A stretch of DNA of 64,000 nucleotides, from the NCBI GenBank assembly GCA_015680685.1, contig MNCI01010504.1, positions 442,801 to 506,800 of the forward strand, read 5' to 3'. Made by a program: the position numbers and the translations under genes. Below, piece by piece: positions 22,483 to 33,101 of the stretch; position 1 is the stretch's first letter; each line of letters starts with the position of its first letter. The notes under the pieces are model-generated. The model made no database searches. It saw nothing but the letters and a program-made list of their open reading frames with translations, and had not been told where the DNA came from. The DNA comes from Gnetum montanum. Its lineage: Eukaryota; Streptophyta; Gnetopsida; Gnetales; Gnetaceae.

Positions 22483-22873
22483 TCATGGGGAGGTTTGTGG
22501 AATATGATGAATAGATATTCCATAATAGAATTAGATAGATCTCATTCATTAATCTATTTTAAATAAGATGAGATCCTATTCATATAATTCTTATCCAATC
22601 TCATGTTTAGGTTATCCCATATTAAGAAGATCCTTAAATAATATGATAAGGATCATCCCCATGATTTACGAGATTCATGCTTCTCTCCAAATCTATTTTT
22701 GGAAGATGAAGGCCTATATAATTGTAGCAGCACATATTCATTCACAATAGAAAAAATAATAAAATAGAAGACATACAGAAGTTAGAAAGTTTAACAAGAG
22801 TGTGCTTGTTCTAACAAAGTTTTTTATTTCCTTTAAGCTTAGTTTGTATATCTAGGGCCCTTTAGACTCTTCA
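22483..22873 (+). repeat. Polypurine tract and 3' LTR of element F
   Basis: The tract TCATGGGGAGGTT (22483-22495) abuts the 378-bp 3' LTR (22496-22873), TGTGGAAT...TCTTCA. The LTR matches the 5' LTR except for about 25 differences including a 2-bp indel. Confidence 0.88.
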
Positions 22874-23395
22874 ATAGACATCAAAATAAATATCTTTATT
22901 TTTTACCCTTCTAGGATAGATGTCACCTTTGTAAGATAGATATCTCCCCTATAATATAGATATCAAAAATAAGTTTGGATGAGAGATTTAAGAGATTTGA
23001 AAGGTCTCTTGAAAGCTTGTGAAAGAAGAGAACTTGTGCAAGAGAGTTTGAGTGCAAGTAAGGGAGGGCTTGTACTAGGACATTGTTTCTATTTGAGTAA
23101 GAGGTAAGGGAAAACACACGAGAGAGGTTAAGAGAATCTCTTATAAGTGTCTTTTCTTAAGCTAATGCTCCAAGTGTAAGCAATTGAGGATTTAGAAGAG
23201 ATATGTATGACCTCTAAGGTCCTTGGGAGATCTGTGAGTTGATCATGGTTTCTCATCTTTGATATATTTCTCTACATTTTGAGAGTTGTCTTAATAAAAG
23301 AGTGAATTTTCTTCATTCCTTTATTTTATTCTTATTTTCTAAGCTTAATTTACTTAGGAAACTTGTGGAATGAATCTTTTTTAGATCTATTGAGG
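22874..23395 (+). repeat. G-type LTR, copy 2, right part
   Basis: Starts with the ATAGA target duplication and continues the alignment to copy 1: GATAGATGTCACC and GATAGATATCTCCCC motifs (about 22915-22950), AGAATCTCTTATAAGTGTC (about 23130), TCTAAGGTCCTTGGGAGA (about 23213), TTAATAAAAGAG (about 23291), and GATCTATTGAG (about 23385), after which the two copies diverge. Confidence 0.5.
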
Positions 23396-24560
23396 TAGGC
23401 TTTGTACTAGTTGCTTCTCCCTAGGCTATGATGACCAACCCACTTGTGAACCTCTTTTGGGAGCCATATACAATCACATGGATGATCATGAATTAGTCTT
23501 AGCTTTAGTTCTTACTTTATGTACCTTTCAATCATCCATGATTAGTGTTAATTTCAAAAAATTAGGCATTAAATATTTTAAGTGATTATAGAATTAATTC
23601 TTAAGGTTCTAAGATAGTTAAATGTGTTGATTTTCTTAATTCTTATCATTATTTTCATTCCTTGTTTCTTTTAACTACCTTTGAGGTGATAAAAATTTCA
23701 TTGGAAAACTTCTTGTTGATGCCCTCACGATGTAGATCTTATCTCCAAAAGCTCATGGGTCAAAGAATAACTTAAACTAGATATTTCAAGAGAAAGTTAT
23801 GACTCTCATAAGCTTTTGGGCTCTAAAAACTACAAAAAGTCCTTTTGTGTTTGGAAGCAAAGTAAACAATTAGCTAAGTGGTGCATATATATATACTATT
23901 TTAATACTTCATTGATAAGGATTCATTGACATATCTAATTATATGGACATGGATGTGTGTACGTAGCTTTTGACTAAAATTTTCACTTTGAAAACTAAGT
24001 TTTTGTGAATTTCAAAGTAAATCGAGGATTAAATGGAAGTCAAAAAAGGATTTCTAAAGATGAAAAAACAAACATAAGATTCAAATTAAGGTTTTAGACA
24101 TATAGAATTCTTAGAATTAGGTTTAAGAACTAAGGCAAAAATAATTTTAAGAAAATAAGCAAAGTTGGATGATTCATATCATTAGGATTACTGTCAAATG
24201 ATACTAGGCATGTGATGATATAATGTAAGCTAGATGTCTAAGAGTCATGTAAGTGAATCCTCAAAGTATATGCATGCCTTAAATGCCCTTACACAACTAT
24301 TTCATAATATGTCCTTAGGTACTTTGGAAATTTAATGTTAATCTAGGTTAGAAACCATAACCACATAACCATTGCCATTAGGACACAACACTATATGCAA
24401 AGATAATTCATCAAGTGAACCATGGTACATAGTAGTGAGATGAAAAATGGAACATTAGAAGGGATTACATGAATAGAAACATGAGATACCTTTACATTTT
24501 GACAATATATTCTTACGTATCAATGTAGTTAAGATGATCTGTATACCCTTTCTTCTAAGT
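23396..24560. other. AT-rich stretch without recognisable feature
   Basis: I see no gene, LTR or repeat that I can support. It may include the decayed 3' end of element E (minus strand), whose 3' LTR I could not find. A short TATATATA run is at about 23888. Confidence 0.4.
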
Positions 24561-25202
24561 TGCAAACCAAGATCATACTAGTACTAGTGTCCTCACATTA
24601 TCTTACCTTAAAATTACAACAATGAGATCATCACAACTATAAGAAAATATCAGTATTTAACAAAAGATAAAAAAAATCAATTCTACATTATAATTTATTT
24701 GAAGAAACATTGGCTTTAGTTACAGGCTTTCCTTTAGACATGGGTAACATGTCTTTCTAGCCCTATAAGTAGTGCCTATTCCAAAGAGATCTTTACATAT
24801 GTGCATTTTTATCCTTGTTTTTTATGATCACACACAGTACAGAACATACTTCCATTCAAAATTTTCATATGAGTAATGATATACTCATGTAGCACCATGC
24901 GACCCATCGAAGAAGCTTAAAGGCTCAATAAATCTCCTTGAGGCCATACCCTTTTCCATTTCCCTTTAGTTCTTTCCTCTTTCTTTGTGTAATAAAATCA
25001 TAAGTTCTTTTTAGTTTCATGTAAAAGAATCATATTGTCTCCATGATGTGGATATCTTATTGATAGAAATTGAAGGCATGGATGTTATGGGCTAACAACC
25101 TTATATCATTGTGGGCTTGATAAATCATTAGTATAGAACATAGCCCTAATAACAAGGTTGATATGTACATGAAAATGACAATCTTAATGTTTTATATTTG
25201 GA

Positions 25203-25229
<27 letters not shown>
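25203..25229. repeat. AAT/TAA microsatellite
   Basis: Nine uninterrupted triplets of AAT, in the 3' non-coding part of element E. Confidence 0.9.
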
Positions 25230-25235
<6 letters not shown>

Positions 25236-25559
25236 TCTTAAAAACTTTAAAAATACCTATTACTTAAGATAAAGAAAAATATATAAGCGAAAGTAAAGAT
25301 TTTAGACAAAATAGAAAGCATAAGAATAATCATAAAAATAAGTAAAAATGGTGTAAAATAAAAAAGTGAAAAATTTGTCCTTACAATGCATCAAATTAAA
25401 TGGTTATCTTCCTTACAATTTGATTGAAGGAATAAGATCCTAAAAATGGAACAATCTTGTCATTACATTGAGATGTTGTTGTTGGCCTTGGTTACTTCAA
25501 AGTCATTAACATGTTGACCAGTATGTGCTTAGTTGGGCTTGTTGGATGGTAACTCCTCA

Positions 25560-26560
25560 TAGTCCTAAAAGAAAAGGTCAAATGTACAATATAAGATTCT
25601 TACTATAATGTTTGAAATTTCATTCATTAAGGTACATGAGTGGGACTTCAATAGAGAACCTTATCTTCTAGTGAAAATTCAAATTTTATTATTCTAGCAT
25701 CATGTCATTGCTCACTGTATGCCTTATACACTTCATTTATCATGAGTGCTACTCTTTGTTTCTCATCTAGCATGTTAAGAGTCATCAATCTTTTTTTCTA
25801 TTCTAAGTTAGTATCTAATTCAAGGTAACATGAAGTTGTGAGTGTATGGAGATTGGTTTCAATTGGAAGTTAAGGTAACTTTCCAAACACTAACTGATAG
25901 GGAGAGTAACCTATAGGAAGTTTTGAAGTTGATTGGTAGGCCCATAGAGCATCATTGAATTTTGTGCTCTAGTTCTTCTTATATTGACCAATGATTCTTA
26001 TTAGAATTCTAGTGATTTGCCTATTGATAACTTCAACTTGACCATTGGCTTTGGGATGATAGGGTGTTGTGAGATTATGCTTCACCCCTAAGCATTGCAT
26101 TAACTTTTGAAAATTAGCACTAGTGAAATAAGTTCTATTGGTAGAAATTAGTCTTTTAAGTATACCAAACCTATTTATCATCTGTTATTGAAAGAATCAA
26201 ACTATAGTAGAAGAATCATACTTGGTGATGCCTATAGCTTCAACCTATTTGGTATAATAGTTTATAGTAACAATGATGTAAGAATTTCCTTTGGACATTA
26301 TGGTGATGGACCTCATAAATTAAATTCTTCAAAGATCAAAGGGTTCTAGTGGCTAAATCCATTGTTGGGATCCCTTCATCCTAGTTATCATCTCTTCATC
26401 TTGTTGACATCATAGGCTAGAAATATCATACAAAGGGATTTTAATGGTCATCCTCCTCCTAGCATAATGACCCACACAAGGGCCTTCCTGAATATCTTGA
26501 AGACTATAAGATACTCTTCATTAGGCATACACCATTATACTAAGCCATCTACATGGATTT
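25560..26560 (-). pseudogene. pol: Integrase of element E, decayed
   Basis: On the minus strand a clean stretch (26181 to 25969) holds the second half of the catalytic core: a degraded second-Asp region (TNRTYFTS where others have DNGTHF) and YHPKANGQVEVINRQ with the catalytic Glu kept. The C-terminal domain continues to about 25560 with many stops (ALWAYQST...; GYSPYQLVFGKLP). The zinc-binding N-terminus lies at about 26330-26560. It aligns with B and C throughout. Confidence 0.7.
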
Positions 26561-26599
26561 TATAAAGGTTTTCCTCTATTTCCATGTAGTGCTTGACCT

Positions 26600-27733
26600 A
26601 GTGGAGGAATTCTTAATTCCTCTTATGATCACATTTGATAGAGGTCTTCAATGTAAGTAGATAAGATAGGGATTCATCATAGTAATTTGTGATCCTTTGT
26701 GTTGAACCCTCATTTTCCATGACAAAAGTTAGCTCATCAAGAAATTGATGGGATAAAGGCTCTTCATTAGCCTTGTTGTCTCATATTAATTGAGATAAAT
26801 GATTGAAAATTCTTGATTACTTTTATTTCCATCATTATTACATTAAATTCTTGTAAAATAACCAATACCATATGATACAAGGTTTCATCACTAGTCTGTT
26901 CATGAGGAAGTGGATGGCACTATGGTTGGTGTGCATAAAAATAGGATATCTAGCACATAGTGCCTAAATTTTTCAAGGGAATACATCATTTTCATTATTT
27001 TTTTCTTTATTATGGTCTAGTTAATATGTGTACATGTAATGCTTCTACTCATATAGTGAATGTAATGTGAAAATTTTTGATCATTCATATTTATGAGTTC
27101 TTCCTCCTAGGTAAAATTTGATGCATTCATCATGATATGGAATGACTTGGACCAATCAAGTGTTCATAAGATTGGTGTTTCTATGAGTTTCTATTCAAAA
27201 TTTAGAATACTTTCTCACATCCCTCAATCCACTCAAATGCTATATCCTTCCTAGTAAGCTCCACTAATGGATTGATGTTTTTTGAAAAAATTTCAATGAA
27301 GTTCCTATAATAACCATTGTATCTAAGGAATGACCTAACATCTTTGAATATTTGAGGTTTTCTAAAGATTCTTTGGATAACCCTAATCTTTTCAGGATTC
27401 ACTTCAAGATCTTATTTTGAGATTTAGTGCTCTAAGATAATGTCCATGTTGATCATTAGGTGACTTTTTTGCTAGTTGAACTTTAGGTTGGTTTTCACAT
27501 ATTTCTTTAGTACCTACTCAAAACGATCTAGTGCTTGTTTTAAATTAGCACCATAGGTAGAGAAATCATCCATAAAGACTTCTATGCCATTACCAATTTA
27601 CTACTAAAAGATGCTAGGACAATTCATTGAAAGGTTGTAGGAGCATTGCATATACCAAAAGACATTTTTCTATATGTAAAATTTCTTCAAGGACTTGTAA
27701 ACATTATTTTCACTTGATATTCTAAAGTGATTT
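26600..27733 (-). pseudogene. pol: RNase H and RT 3' half of element E
   Basis: On the minus strand 27402 to 27202 reads NPEKIRVIQRIF...FLRYNGYYRNFIEIFSKN (thumb and connection), followed by RNase H remnants to about 26900. The RT catalytic motif FMDDFSTYG is intact, with FMDD at 27565-27576. The RT palm breaks at 27733, where D is inserted; the partner segment ending YNGYNQIQI starts at 37332. Confidence 0.75.
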
Positions 27734-28715
27734 TGATGAGACGCGGTTCGCACAGGCCGCGATATCGTGTACGCGATATCGCAGCTGACGAGATATCGCA
27801 TCCCCCGCGATATCGCGTACGCGATATCGCAGTCCACCACCATGTCTATAAATAAGAGGCAGCTCTCCCTTATTCGGATTCCAGTTTTAGAGTAGTGAAG
27901 CTCTGGCAGTTTGATCCCTCCAAAGTCAGATTTTTTCCTGTGTCTGCCCGCAGTGTGGTGAATGTAATTGTACGGTGTCTTTATTCGAGTGTGCCATACT
28001 TGGACACATACATGATCGGCAATAAAGATCGAGATTGCTTCATCATTGCAGCATTCACTTAGTTTATTTATTTGTTATTTATTTAATGTTATTTATTGCT
28101 TTCATAGCACGGTGTGAGTACGACTTGACTATGAGGATCTACGGGTGTGTACGGCTAGTTAAGGAATCGGTTACTCATCGCGATTAGTCTCTCACCCTTA
28201 AACTCCTAGAAGCGGAACGAGTACGACTTGGTTACAAGCATTTAAGTGTGATTGCTTGGTAGCCCAGTGGTGTAGCTAGGATCTACGCTTGGTAACCCAA
28301 TGGCGTATTTGGTGTCTATGCTTGGTAATCCCAGTGGCGTACCTAGGCCTACGCTTGGTAGTCCTAGTGGTAGTCGTGCACGAGGTCCAAGATGTGTACG
28401 GTTGATCAAGGAATTGGTTGCTCATCAGACTTAGGCTAGATTAGACTCTCTTACCCTTTCCCTCTTAGCTTAGCTTAGTTAGTATTATTTTCCACTGCCA
28501 CCAGGAGTAGCATTAGGTTAGAACACCTCATACACCTCATCTAGACTAAACCATACGTGACATATGCAAAACTAGTCTAGGTGGGAAGACAACGAACTGT
28601 GACCTAAGGCTAACTATCTAGGTGCCACAAGTAGTCCATCTACAGAGTTCGACCGGATCGCACGTGTGACGCTCGTTTCGTATGGTTGAGTGTAGGGGTA
28701 CCTCACCACTCATCA
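27734..28715 (+). repeat. 5' LTR of element D
   Basis: 982 bp. The U3 begins with two 24-bp GATATC palindromes: 27759-27782 (one mismatch) and 27807-27830 (perfect: two GCGATATCGC decamers flanking GTAC), with a single GATATCGC between. TATAAATA is at 27847-27854, followed by AGAGGCAGCTCTCCC. AATAAA is at 28021-28026. A set of near-repeats of the type CTTGGTAACCCAGTGGCGT (about 28255-28375) follows in U5. CpG sites are much better preserved than in the 3' LTR. Confidence 0.9.
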
Positions 28716-28716
28716 T

Positions 28717-28734
28717 TGGCACCGTTGTCGGGGA
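28717..28734 (+). promoter_or_regulatory. Primer-binding site of element D (tRNA-Asp type)
   Basis: TGGCACCGTTGTCGGGGA, one base after the LTR. It is complementary to the 3' end of plant tRNA-Asp (TGGCGCCGTTGCCGGGGA) except for two changes that fit deamination at CpG or CHG sites. This priming tRNA is characteristic of Athila elements. Confidence 0.85.
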
Positions 28735-28847
28735 TGGTGCTAGTTATCTAGATTATTTATATCATACAAGGTCGTTGTAATGGACTTAATGATATATCTT
28801 TCAAAAAATAATAATTATTAAAAAGTCACATAAATTCACACACAACA

Positions 28848-30826
28848 ATGCCTCTTCGACAAGATAATAATAACGCCACACTTAGTGAGGAAGTTCATTG
28901 GAGGACCAACGAGTTATATGACGATGAAGATTGGAGTATACAACCTGAAGTGGAAGTTTCTTATAAGCATGAACAGAAACAACATCATCATAACACACGA
29001 AGACATAACTTACCCCATGACGATCAACCCCCACTGGTCACTACAAGCTTAATGCAAATACAAGAGGCTGTTCGAATCTCACGTAGGCATTGTAAAGAAA
29101 GCCGACTATCCAGGCTCAATTTAAACAACTTTCCCAAATTTTCAGGAGGCTATGACTTAGATCCGCATCAACATTTACTAGCCTTCTACGATGCCTACAC
29201 ATGGAATAACATTGATAACAGTTGGCAAAAATTGAAGCTCTTTCCTATGACACTCGTTGACCAAGCTAAAGTATGGTATCGATCGTTAAAACCAAATTCA
29301 ATATGACACTAGTCAACAATGGTAGAGGTCTTTAACGAAAAATATCAAACCTACGCAAGAGTGTCAGCCTTGAGGAAACAAATCCAAGGATGGAAACAAG
29401 TAAAACATTAACCCTTGGACATGACCTTAGAAAGATATTATGCACTATTAAATAACTGTCCAGGCCATGGGTTTTTCGAGGAAAGGCTAATGTACCATAT
29501 CATTGATGGGTACGTAATGAAACAAGAGAAACCTTAGGAACGTATGCTCGAGGTCAACTATACAACCTATGAATCCATCAAATCCAAGAGCTTATTAAGC
29601 GAGTAGGAAAAGAAGAAGGAGAAATAGCTACATGCGAGAGTGTTGAAAAACATCAACGGGACCAAAATCACAACTCAACAAAGGTCCATGATCATAACAA
29701 GGAGAGATCAACAAATCTCAAGGTGGAAACATCATCTTTGCCAATACAACAATTGTTAGAAGAAGCCAAGGCAAAGATCAATAAGATGTTGGAATGGATG
29801 AATCAAAAGTGTGGAGAATATATCAACACCATTGGAGATAGAGTTTTGAAAACCCAAGAAGCAGGACAAAATAATAGACATTCGGAAAGAAGGAATGAAG
29901 GGAATAAGTGTTTGACTGCTAATCATACATATGAATGCAACATATGCCTGTACGATCACCCCAAAGGCCAATGCCCAATATTGTTACATCTACAAGAGCA
30001 TTAGGGAAACACGCTACATCCAGAGTTCATACAGAGATACTATGTTAGACCACAGTGGCAACAATCCCAGTCGTGGGGGAATCCACCCTTAGACTAGAGG
30101 CACCCTTCATATTATCTGAATCCAAATGCTTATCATGTTCAACACCCTGTTTCTTCAACTGGGCTGCCATACTTTATCTCACCACAACACCATTCTCCAC
30201 AATACTATCAGCCCATACCTCCAACACAACCACCACCTTATGCACCTTATATTCCTCCTAACTTTCAACATTCTCATACTTTCCCTCCTTCCACAATGCC
30301 ACCAACTATTCCTAAGGTGTTTTTACCACCGCAACCCACGAACAACACTTGTGTTGTTGCTACTAACAGTAGTGAAGAGCCTCCTCAACATCAAAGATGT
30401 CCTTTCTTTAAACACGGCCATAGGAAGGGACAACATAATTCTGAGGCCACTGCATCTTCCAACCCAGCACAAGTCCAACATTTTGGTGCACCCTTACCTT
30501 CGAACCCAACGCCTCATGTAACTTCATCAGGGCCACCAACTTACACTCCAACAGCCATAAGGCCCAATGAACACAACCATGGGAGGCATCAGTCCAATCC
30601 TTGTATACCATCTAACGGTCCTAAACATCATAGTAGGTCAACTCATTATCCGGGGACTACATCGTATGAAGTGCCCCACTGTGTTTATTATAAAGTGTTT
30701 GGAATCCAAGGTGATAAATATGGACTAGCTTCAATATTTCCAATATGCAAGGATCCTCGTTTTCCATTTATTAATCCTTGCCATACTCAACCGTTCAGTT
30801 ATGGGGGATATCCCCCATTTCAATAA
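28848..30826 (+). pseudogene. gag: Gag of element D
   Basis: Starts at ATG 28848 (MPLRQDNNNATLSEE). The gag core reads LNNFPKFSGGYDLDPHQH and LFPMTLVDQAKVWYRSLKP (about 29120-29300), interrupted by a stop at 29304 and a frameshift before 29723. In the second frame (29723-30826) there is a short zinc knuckle CNICLYDHPKGQC (29936-29974), spaced CX2CX3HX4C, then a long Pro/Gln/Tyr/His-rich tail with PPTQPPPYAPYIPPN at about 30210, ending SYGGYPPFQ. The N-terminus is about 150 residues shorter than that of C and H, lacking their GNIxLxPxRSIPxMLL region. Gag would assemble particles; few stops suggest this was maintained until recently. Confidence 0.8.
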
Positions 30827-31387
30827 CAAGCAGGATTAATAAATATTTTTAATTTTCTTTAATTTTACAACTTTTTTTTTGTTTTTCAGTTTTTCATTTT
30901 TCAACTTTTTGTTTTATCTTTTTATCTTTTTGTGTGTTTGTATTTCATGTTTTTGTAAGTAATCTAGTCTATGAATAAAACACTCATGTGGATCATTGGT
31001 TGAGGTGTGTTTTATGTTATTAAGTCATGAGTGATCAATTATTTGAAATAGTGAGCCCATTACACCCACTCATCCACTCTATAAATAAAGAGGTTCTGTT
31101 CGAGGGTACGGTGATATTCTTGAAATTTCTAAAACTTAAAATTAATTTTATGTTCATTGTACCTAAGTGAAGAAGGATGGACCAAGAGGTAATGATTAGG
31201 ATGTGACATCAAGGGGACTTGTGGATTCTCTTTGGTGACATCTGTGGGAGTTATCATACAACTTGGTTGTACTAAGATCCTTGTAGATCTAATGAAAAAT
31301 GGGAGTACGAGTAATCAAAAGGGCACTCAAAAATCAAATGTTGTTCTAGGGGGTCCCACTGGAAAGACATGCACCCATGCCTGAAGG
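30795..31387 (+). other. Element D: junction of gag to 3' non-coding region, T-rich tract
   Basis: The gag end carries TCAGTTATGGGGG (30795-30807), equivalent to the motif after integrase in A, B and C. A T-rich tract follows at 30840-30960 and the GTGACATCAAGGGGACTTG segment at about 31203. Pol is therefore cleanly absent, with gag joined to the normal post-pol region. Confidence 0.65.
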
Positions 31388-31530
31388 TTGGCGGCTTCAG
31401 CTTCCTCCCTGAGACCAAAAATTGGAGATGAATCAGGTTTTCTAAGTGTAACTATTAAATATACAATATATGAAATCCTAAAACCAACTTGTATCCTAAA
31501 ACCCAAACAATATATGAAAAACTTCTTAAG
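31388..31530 (-). repeat. Exon-like direct repeat, copy 1, inside element D
   Basis: About 140 bp nearly identical to 32822-32960. On the minus strand a T-rich stretch ending TTACACTTAG precedes codons KPDSSPIFGL-(K/R)-EEA, which looks like a plant 3' splice site followed by an exon. The reading is a suggestion from composition and open frame only. Confidence 0.45.
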
Positions 31531-31870
31531 GGATGCTTTATCACAGCATCCTCGGGGAGAGCGTTTCCTTGAAACACATCCTTAGGGCTTGGCGCGGGGA
31601 ACGAGTCCCCGGTAAACGTTAATGAAACATAAAGCCTAGGAACTAAATGGCTTTGTCCCAAGCCGAGATATAAGTAGTAAACCTAGAGTGTTAATGTGGA
31701 CGAAGTACTAAATCGATGGCTAACATCGGTTGCAATGTGCCTCCGTCGAACCTGTAACAAAGCGAAGAATGAAGTGTAAATACCATAAAGTATGACTATT
31801 CTCCTTGTTGGACACTTGTGTGAGTTCCTTGGAAGTGCAAGATATCTAACCCTAACCCATAGAGAGTGTA

Positions 31871-32095
31871 GACGTTTATCCTCAGGTTGCATTTCAAGGA
31901 AAGGGTTATCCAAAGGTAACATGTCAACGTTAATCCTAAGGTAGCGTTTCAAGGAAACGCTTATCCCAAGGTAACGTTTCAAGTAAACGTTTATCCTAAG
32001 ATAGCATTTCTAGGAAACGCTTATCCCAAGATATCGTATCTTGTCAACTGATATAAAGAGTGTGTTTCAAGGAAACGCTTATTCTAAGTTGTATC
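31871..32095. repeat. 30-bp minisatellite with self-complementary GTTTC...GAAAC core
   Basis: Six to seven imperfect tandem units of consensus ACGYTTATCCYAAGGTARCG followed by TTTCAAGGAA. Units 4 and 5 (about 31950-32009) are exactly 30 bp. GCGTTTCAAGGAAACGC (about 31944) is an inverted repeat with a 3-base loop. Diverged CCTAAGG and GTTTC/GAAAC pieces spread over 31560-32420. On the minus strand the unit would encode a 10-residue repeat around DKRLLETLPW, but stops break it. Confidence 0.7.
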
Positions 32096-32519
32096 GTAAC
32101 GTGCCTCCCTAGTACCGTGTAAGGGTAATGCTTATCTAAAGGTAGCTATTCTGTCCCTAAGTAAGCATGTCAAGTGTAAGCTGTGAAAAGTAAGCGCTCT
32201 CTGTCAAGCTGTCGATAAGGGCAAAGCATTTCCTAAGGTTGGTTGTCCCATAAACGCTGTCCCCAGAGATGTTGGTTAAGGCTTTCCTAAGGCTAAGGCT
32301 AAGGTAATAATGTGTGCACGTTCCCTAAGGATAGTTTATCCTAAGGTTCCGTGCATAAATTCAATGTTTTTCTAAGGGTAGCGTTTCCTTGAAATGTTTT
32401 CTCCAAGGATCAACCCAAGTTCCAGGTGTTACGTCTACGTATAAGGTAATCTTGTGTCCTCACTTCCCTGTAATAGTCTAAATGGGTCTAACCTAGTAGG
32501 ATGAATAGCCTAACAAATA

Positions 32520-32603
32520 TAATCTCATATAATATAATATAATATAATATAATCTCATCTCATATAAATATAATAATCTCATATAATATAATATAATATC
32601 TTC
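32520..32603. repeat. ATAAT pentanucleotide microsatellite
   Basis: Runs of (ATAAT)n broken by CTCAT units, flanked by the odd insert of element D. Confidence 0.85.
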
Positions 32604-32651
32604 CCTTGGGCTTCTATCAGTCTATAGAATCTATCTTTGTATCTATCTCTT

Positions 32652-33101
32652 CTATTCCAACTGAAACGTATCTTCTATTTTAGTTGAAAAGTAAAAGCTA
32701 ATCCCATCCCACTTCTGTGGCACAGGCAAAGATCCGGACTTGCTCTGGGTTGGATGCTGGGTTGCTCCCCCTGGTAAAGCATGACAACAAAAACCCTCCC
32801 CAGGTAATGAGCCAACTGATGGTGCAGCTTCCTCCTTGAGACCAAAAATTGGAGATGAATCAGGTTTGCTAAGTGTAACTATTAAATATACAATATATGA
32901 AATCCTACAACCAACCTGTATCCTAAAACCCAAACAATATATGAAACACTTATCTAGATTCAGTAAAGTGAAAAAGAGAAAAAAAGAAAAAAAAGGGAAA
33001 ATAAAAAGAAGTGCCATAAAACAAAAATCACTCCTCCCTTGTACAAAACGCCAAGTGATCGTATGCCTTGTTGTTATGGTACTCTCATAGTTGTTCATCA
33101 T
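32652..33101 (-). other. Open, exon-like minus-strand segment within element D
   Basis: A 149-codon minus-strand open frame. From about 32880 downward it reads KPDSSPIFGLKEEAAPSVGSL and continues PGEGFCCHALPGGATQHPTQ and KSGSLPVPQKWD, preceded by an AT-rich intron-like stretch ending in TTAG. Composition differs from the retroelement genes. It may be a fragment of a host gene captured by D, as plant LTR elements sometimes do. I do not recognise the protein. It is not supported as a working gene. Confidence 0.3.

Larger units (their letters stand above)
17440..22873 (+). mobile_element. Element F: Ty1/copia LTR retrotransposon, defective
   Basis: 5434 bp, flanked by a perfect 5-bp target duplication ATAGA (17435-17439 and 22874-22878). 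LTRs of 380 and 378 bp begin TGTGGAAT and end TCTTCA. By eye they differ at about 25 positions, roughly 93% identical. The domain order gag, protease, integrase, RT, RNase H is that of Ty1/copia. It is the best preserved pol in the window, but it lacks the start of the integrase core, has a mutated protease active site and several stops. It was inserted into a G-type LTR. Confidence 0.92.
24561..27733 (-). mobile_element. Element E (part 1 of 3): Athila-like element on minus strand, 3' region to RT
   Basis: Read on the minus strand, this is the downstream part of an Athila-like element: RT, RNase H, integrase and a 3' non-coding region. The reverse complement of about 24740-24770 matches the AGAAAGACATGTTACCCATG segment found after pol in B (about 9347). 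The RT is cut at 27733 by the insertion of D and resumes at 37332; a second insertion (C) splits its gag at 39921/48479. The 3' LTR is not recognisable. Confidence 0.8.

Noticed and set aside
27759-27830. CRISPR-like array from regularly repeated GATATCGC sequences
   Set aside because: No unique spacers of constant length, plant context, and the repeats sit in LTR U3 regions.
31683-31982. Minus-strand frame with a repeated KRYL-type motif as a repeat protein
   Set aside because: The repeat comes from the 30-bp minisatellite; stops break the frame in neighbouring units.
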